This document shows, piece by piece, positions 7,535 through 13,790 of a stretch of 18,378 nucleotides of DNA. Made by a program: the position numbers and the translations under genes. The notes beneath the pieces are model-generated. The model made no database searches, was not told where the DNA came from, and worked only from the letters and a program-made list of their open reading frames with translations. Origin of the DNA: Salinisphaera sp. UBA1666 (lineage in GTDB: Bacteria > Pseudomonadota > Gammaproteobacteria > Nevskiales > Salinisphaeraceae); NCBI GenBank assembly GCA_002320455.1, contig DCKU01000055.1, positions 1 through 18,378 of the forward strand, given 5' to 3'. How positions within the stretch are numbered: the stretch's first letter is position 1; every line of letters starts with the position of its first letter.

Positions 7535-8020
7535 CTATTGTGGCTTGCCGCAGCCCGTTGTGCGAACGCTGTCCTCGTCCCGCACCGCCAAGGTGTGTAC
7601 ACAGTCTTGGTGGAGATACGGCTCGCGACGCAGCGCACGCGCGTTGACGATATGCGCGCCGGCCAGAATGAGCGCGCCGGCCACGGTCATCCAGCGCTCG
7701 GCCGCTTCACCGGTCACGGTGTGGCCGATGTGCGCATGCGGATGCACCAGCAAGGCGGCCACGGCCAGCAGGGCGACGCCCAGCGCACCGCAGCCTATGA
7801 CCCTCGCCTGGCGATGTCGTGCAAACCCGCGGCCCAGCGAGACCACGGCAAGCGGCACCACGACCACAAGCATCAACTCGTGGAAACGCTCGTGCCAGTG
7901 CTCGGCCAGGCCCAGCACGGGCAGACAGGCAATCAACAGAGGCAGGGCCAAGCAGTGCAACAGGCACAGCCCGGACAGCTGAACTGCGATCCGATCAAGT
8001 TTGGCGGTACGATACGACAT
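7535..8020 (-). CDS. MerC-domain inner-membrane protein, putative metal transporter of the Zur regulon
   Basis: A 161-aa membrane protein with four hydrophobic segments (about 14-38, 49-64, 74-93, 110-127). The first carries the MerC-type signature SGLCLLHCLALPLL with C19, H22 and C23. A His-rich loop (HWHERFH, 41-47) follows, and a second cluster, HPHAHIGH, lies at 93-100. MerC proteins were first known as mercury importers; relatives lie beside zur and COG0523 genes in many proteobacteria and are suspected to handle zinc. I start at the ATG at 8020 because it gives the standard MerC N-terminus; the frame stays open upstream by chance. The gene precedes zur and is divergent from the lipoprotein gene, with a Zur-type box between them. 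No mer genes (merA, merR, merT, merP) are present, so mercury resistance is unlikely. Confidence 0.82.
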   Translation of the reverse strand: MSYRTAKLDRIAVQLSGLCLLHCLALPLLIACLPVLGLAEHWHERFHELMLVVVVPLAVVSLGRGFARHRQARVIGCGALGVALLAVAALLVHPHAHIGHTVTGEAAERWMTVAGALILAGAHIVNARALRREPYLHQDCVHTLAVRDEDSVRTTGCGKPQ

Positions 8021-8052
8021 GAATCGCTCGATACTGAGCAAAGCGCTAATAG

Positions 8053-8067
8053 CGTTATCATATAACA
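8053..8067. promoter_or_regulatory. Zur box in the divergent merC-like / lipoprotein promoter region
   Basis: CGTTATCATATAACA matches TGTTA-N5-TAACA at all arm positions except the first base. It is the only such site in the 60 bp between the divergent starts at 8020 and 8081. It contains TATCAT (8056-8061) on the plus strand and TATGAT on the minus strand, each 5 of 6 to the -10 consensus, so a bound repressor could silence both directions. No convincing -35 elements are visible. Confidence 0.7.
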
Positions 8068-8069
8068 TC

Positions 8070-8075
8070 AAGGAG
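8070..8075 (+). promoter_or_regulatory. ribosome binding site that decides the lipoprotein start
   Basis: AAGGAG at 8070-8075 lies 5 nt before the ATG at 8081. An in-frame GTG at 8075 overlaps the binding site itself, so the ATG at 8081 is the better start. Confidence 0.7.
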
Positions 8076-8080
8076 TGAGG

Positions 8081-8650
8081 ATGCGATCCTTTTCTCTCAT
8101 CGCCCTGATCGGCGTCGGCGCGGTCGCGCTCACCGGCTGCGGCCAGGCCGATCCGGCCGCAGACTGCGGCGCGCTGTCGGCCAGCGGCGCCTGGGTCACA
8201 CCGGCACACGCCGGCTCGCGCGAGATGCTGGGCTATATGACGTTGACCAATTCGGGCGACAAGAACGTGATCATCCGCAGCGTCACCAGCGACCAGTTCA
8301 ACAAGGCGGCTGCGGCGACCTCGGCCGATGATGAAACCGGCGGCGCTCAGCCGCTGGCGCCGTTCACGGTTGCGGCAGGCAGCGCGATGACGCTGCGTCC
8401 CAACGAGCGTGAGATCGCGCTGTATTCCCCGACCCAGGCTTATGACAACGGGGACCAGGTCCAGCTCGTGCTGGTTTGTGGCAATAAGGACGCCCGTATG
8501 GCAGTCAACGCCACGGTACGCAGCGGCCAGCCGTCGAACATGGATTTGCCGCCTACCGATGCTGATACCGCCGAGACCGAAAAAGCCCTGAGCGACGGAC
8601 AGGCACCGACGGGTGTGTCGGCCACGGACGACTCCAAGACCGCCGGCTAG
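8081..8650 (+). CDS. lipoprotein with PCuAC-like fold lacking the usual copper ligands
   Basis: A 189-aa exported lipoprotein. The signal peptide ends in the lipobox LTGC, so C20 would be lipidated. The body (about 34-147) follows the order of conserved blocks of PCuAC periplasmic copper chaperones: GAWV (36-39), GYMTLTNSGD (51-60), a VAAG strand (97-100), LRPNEREIAL (105-114) and a final VQLVLVC strand. The His/Met ligands of that family are missing: its H-x-M and GGxHLM positions read as other residues, and H43 is the only histidine. C29 and C133 might form a disulfide. The Asp/Thr-rich tail from about 150 is probably disordered. The Zur-type box upstream and the merC-like neighbour suggest a role in metal limitation, but function is unproven. 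The stop codon is 3 bp from dapF, so the two are probably cotranscribed. Confidence 0.72.
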   Translation: MRSFSLIALIGVGAVALTGCGQADPAADCGALSASGAWVTPAHAGSREMLGYMTLTNSGDKNVIIRSVTSDQFNKAAAATSADDETGGAQPLAPFTVAAGSAMTLRPNEREIALYSPTQAYDNGDQVQLVLVCGNKDARMAVNATVRSGQPSNMDLPPTDADTAETEKALSDGQAPTGVSATDDSKTAG

Positions 8651-8653
8651 GCC

Positions 8654-9487
8654 ATGCAACTGGCATTCACCAAAATGCACGGCCTGGGCAACGATTTCGT
8701 CGTGCTCGATGCGACCCGTACGCCGATCACGCTGACGCCGGAGATGGCCCGGCATGTCGCCGACCGGCGATTCGGCGTGGGCTGTGATCAGATCCTCATC
8801 GTCGGCCCGCCGCGATCGTGCGCAGCCGACTTTAGCTATCGCATTCTCAACGCCGACGGCAGCGAGTCCGGCCAGTGCGGTAACGGCGCGCGCTGTTTCG
8901 TGCGCTACGTGCGTGAGGCGGGGCTTACCGACAAGCGCGCTATCGTCGTCGATATTCGCGACGGGCAGATGACGCTGGAAGCTCTGGACGATGAGAGCTT
9001 TTCGGTCGCCCTTGGCGTGCCGGCCTTTGCACCGGCCGACGTGCCCTTGGCGGGCTTCGAGTCAAAGGGCGTGTATGAGCTGACGGATCTGCCCGGCGGG
9101 CCGGTCTCGTTCGCTGCCGTATCGTTGGGTAACCCGCACGCCGTACTCGACGTGGATGACGTCAAGGCCGCCCCGGTCGCGACCCTGGGCCCGGCACTCG
9201 AGGGTCATCGGGCTTTCCCCGAGCGGGTCAACGTGGGCTTTCGCCAGATTCTGGCCCGCGACCATATCCGGCTGCGGGTATTCGAGCGCGGTGCCGGCGA
9301 AACGCTGGCCTGTGGCAGCGGTGCTGCGGCGGCCGTGGTGACGGGCATCGCGGATGGCCGGCTGGATAGCGATGTGCGCGTGGAGCTGGCCGGCGGCACG
9401 GCACGGGTCATCTGGCACGGCGGTAACGCGCCCGCCTATCTCGTAGGCCCGGCCGAACGCGTGTTCGAAGGCCGGCTGATAATCTAG
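8654..9487 (+). CDS. dapF: diaminopimelate epimerase DapF
   Basis: A 277-aa cytoplasmic racemase that converts LL-diaminopimelate to the meso form for lysine and peptidoglycan synthesis. It is a PLP-independent enzyme with two catalytic cysteines: C75 in ESGQCGNGARC and C220 in GETLACGSGA. The N-terminus MQLAFTKMHGLGNDFVVLD and the SLGNPHAV block are characteristic, and the length is normal for the family. It begins 3 bp after the lipoprotein gene and is followed by DUF484 and xerC, as in E. coli and Pseudomonas. There, too, a lipoprotein gene (yifL/lptM or lppL) stands just upstream, so here the PCuAC-like gene occupies that place. Confidence 0.97.
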   Translation: MQLAFTKMHGLGNDFVVLDATRTPITLTPEMARHVADRRFGVGCDQILIVGPPRSCAADFSYRILNADGSESGQCGNGARCFVRYVREAGLTDKRAIVVDIRDGQMTLEALDDESFSVALGVPAFAPADVPLAGFESKGVYELTDLPGGPVSFAAVSLGNPHAVLDVDDVKAAPVATLGPALEGHRAFPERVNVGFRQILARDHIRLRVFERGAGETLACGSGAAAAVVTGIADGRLDSDVRVELAGGTARVIWHGGNAPAYLVGPAERVFEGRLII

Positions 9488-9520
9488 CCGGTGCTGGTCT
9501 TTTATGTGTTCGAAAGCCTC

Positions 9521-10237
9521 ATGAGCGACTCCCAACCCGACGAATCATCGCCCGCGCCGGAGCTCGACGAAGCCCGGGTAGCGGCCTGGCTGGTGGCACA
9601 CCCTGAGTTTGCCGCGCGTCATCCCGAGGCCTTCGAGGCCCAGCACATCGGCCACGATAGTCAGGGGGCGACCTCGCTGATCGAGCGACAGGTCGCCCGG
9701 CTGCGTCAGACCAACCGCGAACTGGCCGAGCGCTTCGAGGATCTGGCCGCCACGGCGCGCGTCAACGAGGAGCGCGTGGTGCAGCTCAATCGCGTGGCGC
9801 GCATTATGGTGGGGGCGTGCGACACCGACGCATTGATTCAGGCCCTGACTGACTCGCTCCAAACCCACTTCGAGATCGATGCGGTCTACGTCGGTTTGGA
9901 CGGCACGGCTGCCGCCGATGTGCAAGCCATCCAGTCGCTGGACGAGCATGCGCCCGCGCGAGACGCCCTGATACACGTCACCCGACGTGGCAAGCCGATC
10001 TGCGGCGAGTTATCGAAGGCCCAGGCGGCTGCTCTGTTTCCCCACGCCGGTGAGCCCGCGTTGGCCAGTGCCGCATTCATCCCGTTGGGCATAAGCTGTG
10101 TGCGCGGGGCTATCGTACTCGCTAGTCGGGACGCCAAACGGTTCACGCCCGAAATGGGCCCGCTGTTCATCGAGCTGTTCGGGGCGCTGCTGACGGCCAC
10201 GCTGGCGCGCCTGCTCGGTGATCGCGCCGTGGCGTAA
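9521..10237 (+). CDS. DUF484 family protein (GAF-like)
   Basis: A 238-aa cytoplasmic protein of unknown biochemical role, the counterpart of E. coli YigA. The conserved N-terminal block AWLVAHPEFAARHPEAF is at about 21-37, followed by a helical, probably coiled segment with SLIERQVARLRQTNRELAE and a GAF-like domain (about 90-235). I prefer the ATG at 9521 (MSDSQPDE), preceded by GAAAG at 5 nt. A GTG at 9491 would add ten hydrophobic residues and start 3 bp after dapF. It lies between dapF and xerC, the usual place for this family, and ends 5 bp before xerC, so cotranscription is likely. Confidence 0.88.
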   Translation: MSDSQPDESSPAPELDEARVAAWLVAHPEFAARHPEAFEAQHIGHDSQGATSLIERQVARLRQTNRELAERFEDLAATARVNEERVVQLNRVARIMVGACDTDALIQALTDSLQTHFEIDAVYVGLDGTAAADVQAIQSLDEHAPARDALIHVTRRGKPICGELSKAQAAALFPHAGEPALASAAFIPLGISCVRGAIVLASRDAKRFTPEMGPLFIELFGALLTATLARLLGDRAVA

Positions 10238-10242
10238 TACAG

Positions 10243-11181
10243 GTGTCGGCCGAGCAAGACGTGTCGCATCCGCTTGACGATAGCGTGGATGCCTATCTGG
10301 ATCACCTGATCGAGATTCGCCGCGTCTCGGCGCACACGGTCGCGGCCTACCGACGAGATCTTCAGGCCGCACGGGCGTGGCTGGCCGAGCGCGGGCATAC
10401 CGCCTGGCCTTACGTAACAACGGCTGATCTGCGCGAGTATCTGGCCCATCGCCACCGCGGCGGCGCCAAGCCGGCCAGCCTGGCGCGGCTGGCGGCGGCA
10501 CTGCGCAGTTTCTATACCTGGCAGATGCGCCAGGGCCGGGTCGAAGCCAACCCGGCCAGCGACCTGCGCGCGCCCAAAAAGCCGGCCAAGCTGCCGGAAA
10601 CGATCGACGTGGATGATCTATCGCGCCTGCTGGATGCCCCGGCCGAGGACACGCTGGAGATCCGCGACGTCGCGCTGCTGGAGCTGTTTTATAGTGCCGG
10701 CGCGCGGCTGGCCGAGGTCGCCGGCCTGGAGCTGGGCGACGTGGATCTCGTCGAAGGCGAGGCGCGCGTGATCGGCAAGGGCAATAAGGAACGCCGCGTG
10801 CCGGTCGGCCGCAAAGCCGTGGCCGCACTCGAGCGCTGGCTGGCCGTGCGCGACACGCTGGCTCGCGCCGAGACCGGTGCCTTGTTCGTGTCCCAGCGCG
10901 GCACGCGCCTGTCGCGTCGCTCGATTGCTGCGCGCATGGAACGCTGGGCAGTGGCGCACGGCCTGCCCGTGCACTTGCACCCCCACAAGCTGCGCCACTC
11001 GTTTGCCACGCACCTGCTGGAATCATCGGCCGATCTGCGCGCGGTGCAAGAGCTGCTGGGCCATGCCAATATCAGCACCACCCAGATCTATACCCATCTA
11101 GACTTCGCGCATCTGGCGAAGGTCTATGATGCGGCCCACCCGCGAGCGCACGGCGCGGCCGAAGACGACGACGCCGTCTAA
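10243..11181 (+). CDS. xerC: site-specific tyrosine recombinase XerC
   Basis: A 312-aa recombinase that acts with XerD at dif to resolve chromosome dimers at division. The N-terminal SAM-like core-binding domain spans about 10-100 and the catalytic domain about 118-295. Catalytic residues are visible: R155 (AGARLAE), K179 (GKGNKER), H248 and R251 (HKLRHSFATH), H274 (LGHANIS) and the nucleophile Y283 (QIYTHLDF). The GTG at 10243 is 5 bp after DUF484. It is a chromosomal housekeeping XerC by synteny with dapF and DUF484, not a phage or integron integrase. A short acidic tail (EDDDAV) follows the last motif. Confidence 0.96.
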   Translation: MSAEQDVSHPLDDSVDAYLDHLIEIRRVSAHTVAAYRRDLQAARAWLAERGHTAWPYVTTADLREYLAHRHRGGAKPASLARLAAALRSFYTWQMRQGRVEANPASDLRAPKKPAKLPETIDVDDLSRLLDAPAEDTLEIRDVALLELFYSAGARLAEVAGLELGDVDLVEGEARVIGKGNKERRVPVGRKAVAALERWLAVRDTLARAETGALFVSQRGTRLSRRSIAARMERWAVAHGLPVHLHPHKLRHSFATHLLESSADLRAVQELLGHANISTTQIYTHLDFAHLAKVYDAAHPRAHGAAEDDDAV

Positions 11182-11194
11182 GCGGGATTGATAC

Positions 11195-11213
11195 TCGGCC
11201 CGCCCCGGGCCGA
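11195..11213. other. GC-rich hairpin after xerC
   Basis: TCGGCCC (11195-11201) and GGGCCGA (11207-11213) form a perfect 7-bp stem with a GCCCC loop, 13 bp after the xerC stop. No T-run follows, so it would be an imperfect terminator or a pause/stabilising hairpin. It separates the dapF-xerC run from the heat-shock promoter of hslVU. Confidence 0.45.
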
Positions 11214-11221
11214 TAAGCTGT

Positions 11222-11250
11222 CTTGAATCGCTCAGCGCGTGGCCCCACAA
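11222..11250 (+). promoter_or_regulatory. sigma-32 (heat-shock) promoter of hslVU
   Basis: CTTGAAT (11222-11228) and CCCCACAA (11243-11250) are 14 bp apart. They match the RpoH consensus CTTGAAA / CCCCATNT closely in sequence and spacing. The E. coli hslVU operon is known to be RpoH-dependent. Transcription would start near 11257, so a GTG at 11239 cannot be the hslV start and an ATG at 11266 would leave almost no leader. Confidence 0.75.
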
Positions 11251-11283
11251 CGTCGTGACACGCCAATGACGAGAGCGAACGCT

Positions 11284-11826
11284 GTGAAGCAATTCGACGG
11301 AACGACCATTCTGTCCGTACGCCGGGATGGCCAGGTGGCCATTGCCGGCGACGGGCAGGTGTCGATGGGCGATACGATGTTCAAAGGCAACGCCCGCAAG
11401 GTGCGTCGCCTGTACGACGACAAGGTGTTGGCCGGCTTTGCCGGGGGCACCGCGGATGCTTTTACCCTGTTCGAGCGCTTCGAAGGCAAGCTCTCGCAGC
11501 ATAACGGCCAGCTCGTGAAATCAGCGGTGGACATGGCCAAGGACTGGCGCACCGATCGCGCGCTGCGCCGTCTGGAAGCCCTGCTGCTGGTGGCCGATAC
11601 CACAGCCACGCTGATGATCTCGGGCAACGGCGACGTCATGGAGCCCGAGTTCGGCTGCATGGCCATCGGCTCGGGCGGCTCGTACGCCCAGGCCGCGGCC
11701 CGCGCGCTGATCGAAAACACTGACATGTCGGCGGCTGATATCGCTGAAAAAGCGATGCATATCGCCGCCGATACGTGCATTTACACCAACCATTACATCA
11801 CCGTCGAGGTGCTCGACCATGAGTGA
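11284..11826 (+). CDS. hslV: HslV, peptidase subunit of the HslUV (ClpQY) protease
   Basis: A 180-aa Ntn-hydrolase that forms the double-ring proteolytic core fed by HslU. The mature N-terminal nucleophile is the first Thr of TTILSVRRDG. From the GTG at 11284 the protein begins MKQFDG, a short propeptide like the MEQFHG seen in beta- and some gammaproteobacteria, and would be cleaved before Thr7. The blocks AGDGQVSMGDTMFKGNARKVRR and AGFAGGTADAFTLFERFE are nearly identical to E. coli. GAGAG lies 8 nt before this GTG. The ATG at 11266 (six more residues) is an alternative start. The stop overlaps the hslU start by 8 bp, so translation is probably coupled. Confidence 0.96.
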   Translation: MKQFDGTTILSVRRDGQVAIAGDGQVSMGDTMFKGNARKVRRLYDDKVLAGFAGGTADAFTLFERFEGKLSQHNGQLVKSAVDMAKDWRTDRALRRLEALLLVADTTATLMISGNGDVMEPEFGCMAIGSGGSYAQAAARALIENTDMSAADIAEKAMHIAADTCIYTNHYITVEVLDHE

Positions 11827-13219
11827 TACCGCTACCGAACAGATGGGCACCGACAACACACAGCCCGCATTGGCGAGGTCGCAGATGACGCCGCGTGAAA
11901 TCGTGGCCGAGTTGGACCGTCATATCGTGGGCCAGGCCGAGGCCAAGCGCAGCGTGGCTATTGCGCTTCGCAACCGCTGGCGGCGCATGCAGCTGGACGA
12001 CACCATCCGCGGTGAAATCACGCCCAAGAACATCCTGATGATCGGGCCCACGGGCGTGGGCAAGACCGAAATCGCCCGCCGCCTGGCCAAACTGGCCAAG
12101 GCGCCGTTTACCAAGGTGGAGGCCACCAAGTTCACCGAAGTGGGCTATGTCGGCAAGGAAGTCGACTCGATCATCAAGGATCTGGTCGAAACCGGCATGA
12201 AGATGGCGCGCGAGCAGGCCAAGGAGCGCGTGGCCAACGACGCCGAGCTGGCCGCCGAAGAGCGAATCCTGGATTCCCTGCTGCCCAAGCCCAAGCACGA
12301 CGACTGGGATGACTCCGGCAAGGCCACTGAATCCACCGCCACGCGAGAGGTGTTTCGCAAGCGCCTGCGCGAGGGCAAGCTCGACGACAAGGAAGTAGAG
12401 CTGGAGCTCTCGCAGAGCCAGAGCATGGACATCATGGCCCCGCCCGGCATGGAGGAGATGACCAGCCAGCTGCAGTCCATGTTCCAGAACATGGGCAATA
12501 ACCAAAAGAAGAAGCGCGCCAAGATCAAGATCCGCGACGCGTACCGCCAGCTGGTCGATGAAGAAGCCGCCAAGCTGGTCGACGAAGAACAGATCAAGAC
12601 CCAGGCCATTCACGAAGTCGAGAACAACGGCATCGTGTTTCTGGATGAGATCGACAAGGTCTGCAAGCGCTCGGACGCCGGCGGCGGCTCAGGCGGGGAT
12701 GTCTCGCGTGAGGGCGTGCAGCGTGATCTGCTGCCGCTGGTCGAAGGCTCCACCATCTCGACCAAGTACGGCATGGTTCGTACCGATCACATCCTGTTCA
12801 TCGCCTCGGGCGCCTTCCACGTGGCCAAGCCCTCGGACCTGATCCCCGAGCTGCAGGGCCGGTTGCCGATCCGCGTGGAACTGAACGCGCTCAAAGCCGA
12901 GGACTTCGTGCGGATTCTCACCGAGCCGCACTGCTCGCTCACCGAGCAATACGTCGAACTGATGAAAACCGAAGGTGTGACCATCGAGTTCACGGACGAC
13001 GGCGTGCACCGCATCGCCGAAATGGCCTTCAACGTCAACGAAGGCACCGAAAACATCGGCGCTCGTCGGCTGCATACCATCATGGAACGCCTGATGGAGG
13101 AGATATCCTTCGAGGGCCCGGACAAGTCCGGCGAAACGCTCACGGTCGATGCCGCCTATGTCGACGGCAAGCTCAAGGATCTGGCGGCCGACGAAGATCT
13201 ATCGCGCTATATCCTGTAA
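11819..13219 (+). CDS. hslU: HslU, AAA+ ATPase subunit of the HslUV protease
   Basis: A 466-aa unfoldase that threads substrates into HslV. It carries Walker A GPTGVGKT (76-83), the pore loop GYVG (109-112), the intermediate I-domain (about 130-260, with MAPPGMEEMTSQLQSMFQ), Walker B VFLDEIDK (273-280), the SREGVQRDLLPLVEG block and the C-terminal EDLSRYIL tail that docks on HslV. An N-terminal extension of about 20 residues precedes the usual MTPREIV start. I keep the ATG at 11819 because it overlaps the hslV end in the usual way and has GAGGTG about 8 nt upstream; an ATG at residue 23 would give the E. coli-like form. A strong terminator follows. Confidence 0.97.
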   Translation: MSDTATEQMGTDNTQPALARSQMTPREIVAELDRHIVGQAEAKRSVAIALRNRWRRMQLDDTIRGEITPKNILMIGPTGVGKTEIARRLAKLAKAPFTKVEATKFTEVGYVGKEVDSIIKDLVETGMKMAREQAKERVANDAELAAEERILDSLLPKPKHDDWDDSGKATESTATREVFRKRLREGKLDDKEVELELSQSQSMDIMAPPGMEEMTSQLQSMFQNMGNNQKKKRAKIKIRDAYRQLVDEEAAKLVDEEQIKTQAIHEVENNGIVFLDEIDKVCKRSDAGGGSGGDVSREGVQRDLLPLVEGSTISTKYGMVRTDHILFIASGAFHVAKPSDLIPELQGRLPIRVELNALKAEDFVRILTEPHCSLTEQYVELMKTEGVTIEFTDDGVHRIAEMAFNVNEGTENIGARRLHTIMERLMEEISFEGPDKSGETLTVDAAYVDGKLKDLAADEDLSRYIL

Positions 13220-13257
13220 TGCACGCGCGCTATAGTCGATAACGACAGGCCGGAAAC

Positions 13258-13285
13258 TCGAGCATCCCTATCTGTCGATGCTCGA
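13258..13285 (+). other. hairpin just before the hslU terminator
   Basis: TCGAGCATC (13258-13266) and GATGCTCGA (13277-13285) form a perfect 9-bp stem with a 10-nt loop. It lies 3 nt before the terminator hairpin. The pair might protect the hslVU mRNA 3' end, or form the body of a small RNA. Confidence 0.55.
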
Positions 13286-13288
13286 ATC

Positions 13289-13319
13289 AGCCGGAGCGGG
13301 CCATCCGCTCCGGCTTTTT
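13289..13319 (+). terminator. intrinsic terminator of hslVU
   Basis: An 11-bp perfect GC-rich stem (AGCCGGAGCGG at 13289-13299, CCGCTCCGGCT at 13305-13315) with a GCCAT loop is followed directly by TTTTT. It ends 24 bp before the DUF971 start, so the latter needs its own promoter or read-through. Confidence 0.92.
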
Positions 13320-13332
13320 CATGTCAGACATC

Positions 13333-13338
13333 AGGAGG
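13333..13338 (+). promoter_or_regulatory. strong ribosome binding site of the DUF971 gene
   Basis: A perfect AGGAGG lies 4 nt before the ATG at 13343. It is the best Shine-Dalgarno sequence in the window and fixes the start. Confidence 0.8.
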
Positions 13339-13342
13339 CCCC

Positions 13343-13705
13343 ATGGCCGACGCCCCCACCGACATCACCCTCCACCAGAAATCCAAGGTGCTTGAAGTGG
13401 CCTTCGAAGACGGCGCTACCTACAACCTGCCGCTCGAATACCTGCGCGTTTATTCGCCGTCCGCCGAAGTCCGCGGCCACGGCGGGCCCATGCAATTGGT
13501 CACCGGCAAGAAAGACGTCGGCGTGGACAAGATCGAGCCCGTGGGCAACTACGCTATCCAGCTCTACTTCGACGACGGCCACCACACCGGCATCTTCTCC
13601 TGGGCTACCCTGCGCGAGCTGGGCGAGCAGTACCAGGCCAACTGGCAGGATTATCTGAACCGGCTGGAAGAAGCCGGCGCCAGCCGCGACAAGCTCTGGC
13701 AGTGA
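13343..13705 (+). CDS. DUF971 family protein (gamma-butyrobetaine-hydroxylase-like N-terminal domain)
   Basis: A 120-aa small cytoplasmic protein of one DUF971 domain. Characteristic blocks are LPLEYLRVYSPSAEVRGHG (about 30-48), VGNYAIQLYFDDGHHTGIFSW (68-88) and a C-terminal WQDYLNRLEEAG helix. In dioxygenases this domain binds zinc, but the free-standing form has no settled function. Its place after hslVU is conserved in many gammaproteobacteria, including Pseudomonas. It is separated from hslU by a strong terminator, and the next gene (glpT) is convergent, so it is probably transcribed alone or by read-through. Confidence 0.9.
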   Translation: MADAPTDITLHQKSKVLEVAFEDGATYNLPLEYLRVYSPSAEVRGHGGPMQLVTGKKDVGVDKIEPVGNYAIQLYFDDGHHTGIFSWATLRELGEQYQANWQDYLNRLEEAGASRDKLWQ

Positions 13706-13771
13706 ACAGAGCCCCCGAAATCGCCGAGCCTGGGCTAACGAGCGTGGTGCAGGTTATCGCTGTCACTGGTA

Positions 13772-13790
13772 TAGCGCGCCGGGCGCGCTA
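13772..13790. other. 19-nt perfect palindrome at the convergent DUF971 / glpT ends
   Basis: TAGCGCGCC and GGCGCGCTA flank a single G and include the glpT stop codon. The position between convergent genes suggests a bidirectional transcript end, though no T-run is present. A protein-binding site is the alternative. Confidence 0.5.

Noticed and set aside
7535..8020. Mercury resistance locus.
   Set aside because: Only a MerC-like gene is present. There is no merR, merT, merP or merA, and the neighbours and operator are of the zinc type.
8021..8755. N-terminal extension of the MerC-like frame up to 8755.
   Set aside because: It would be antisense to the lipoprotein gene and would include the Zur-type box. 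The MerC N-terminus begins naturally at 8020.
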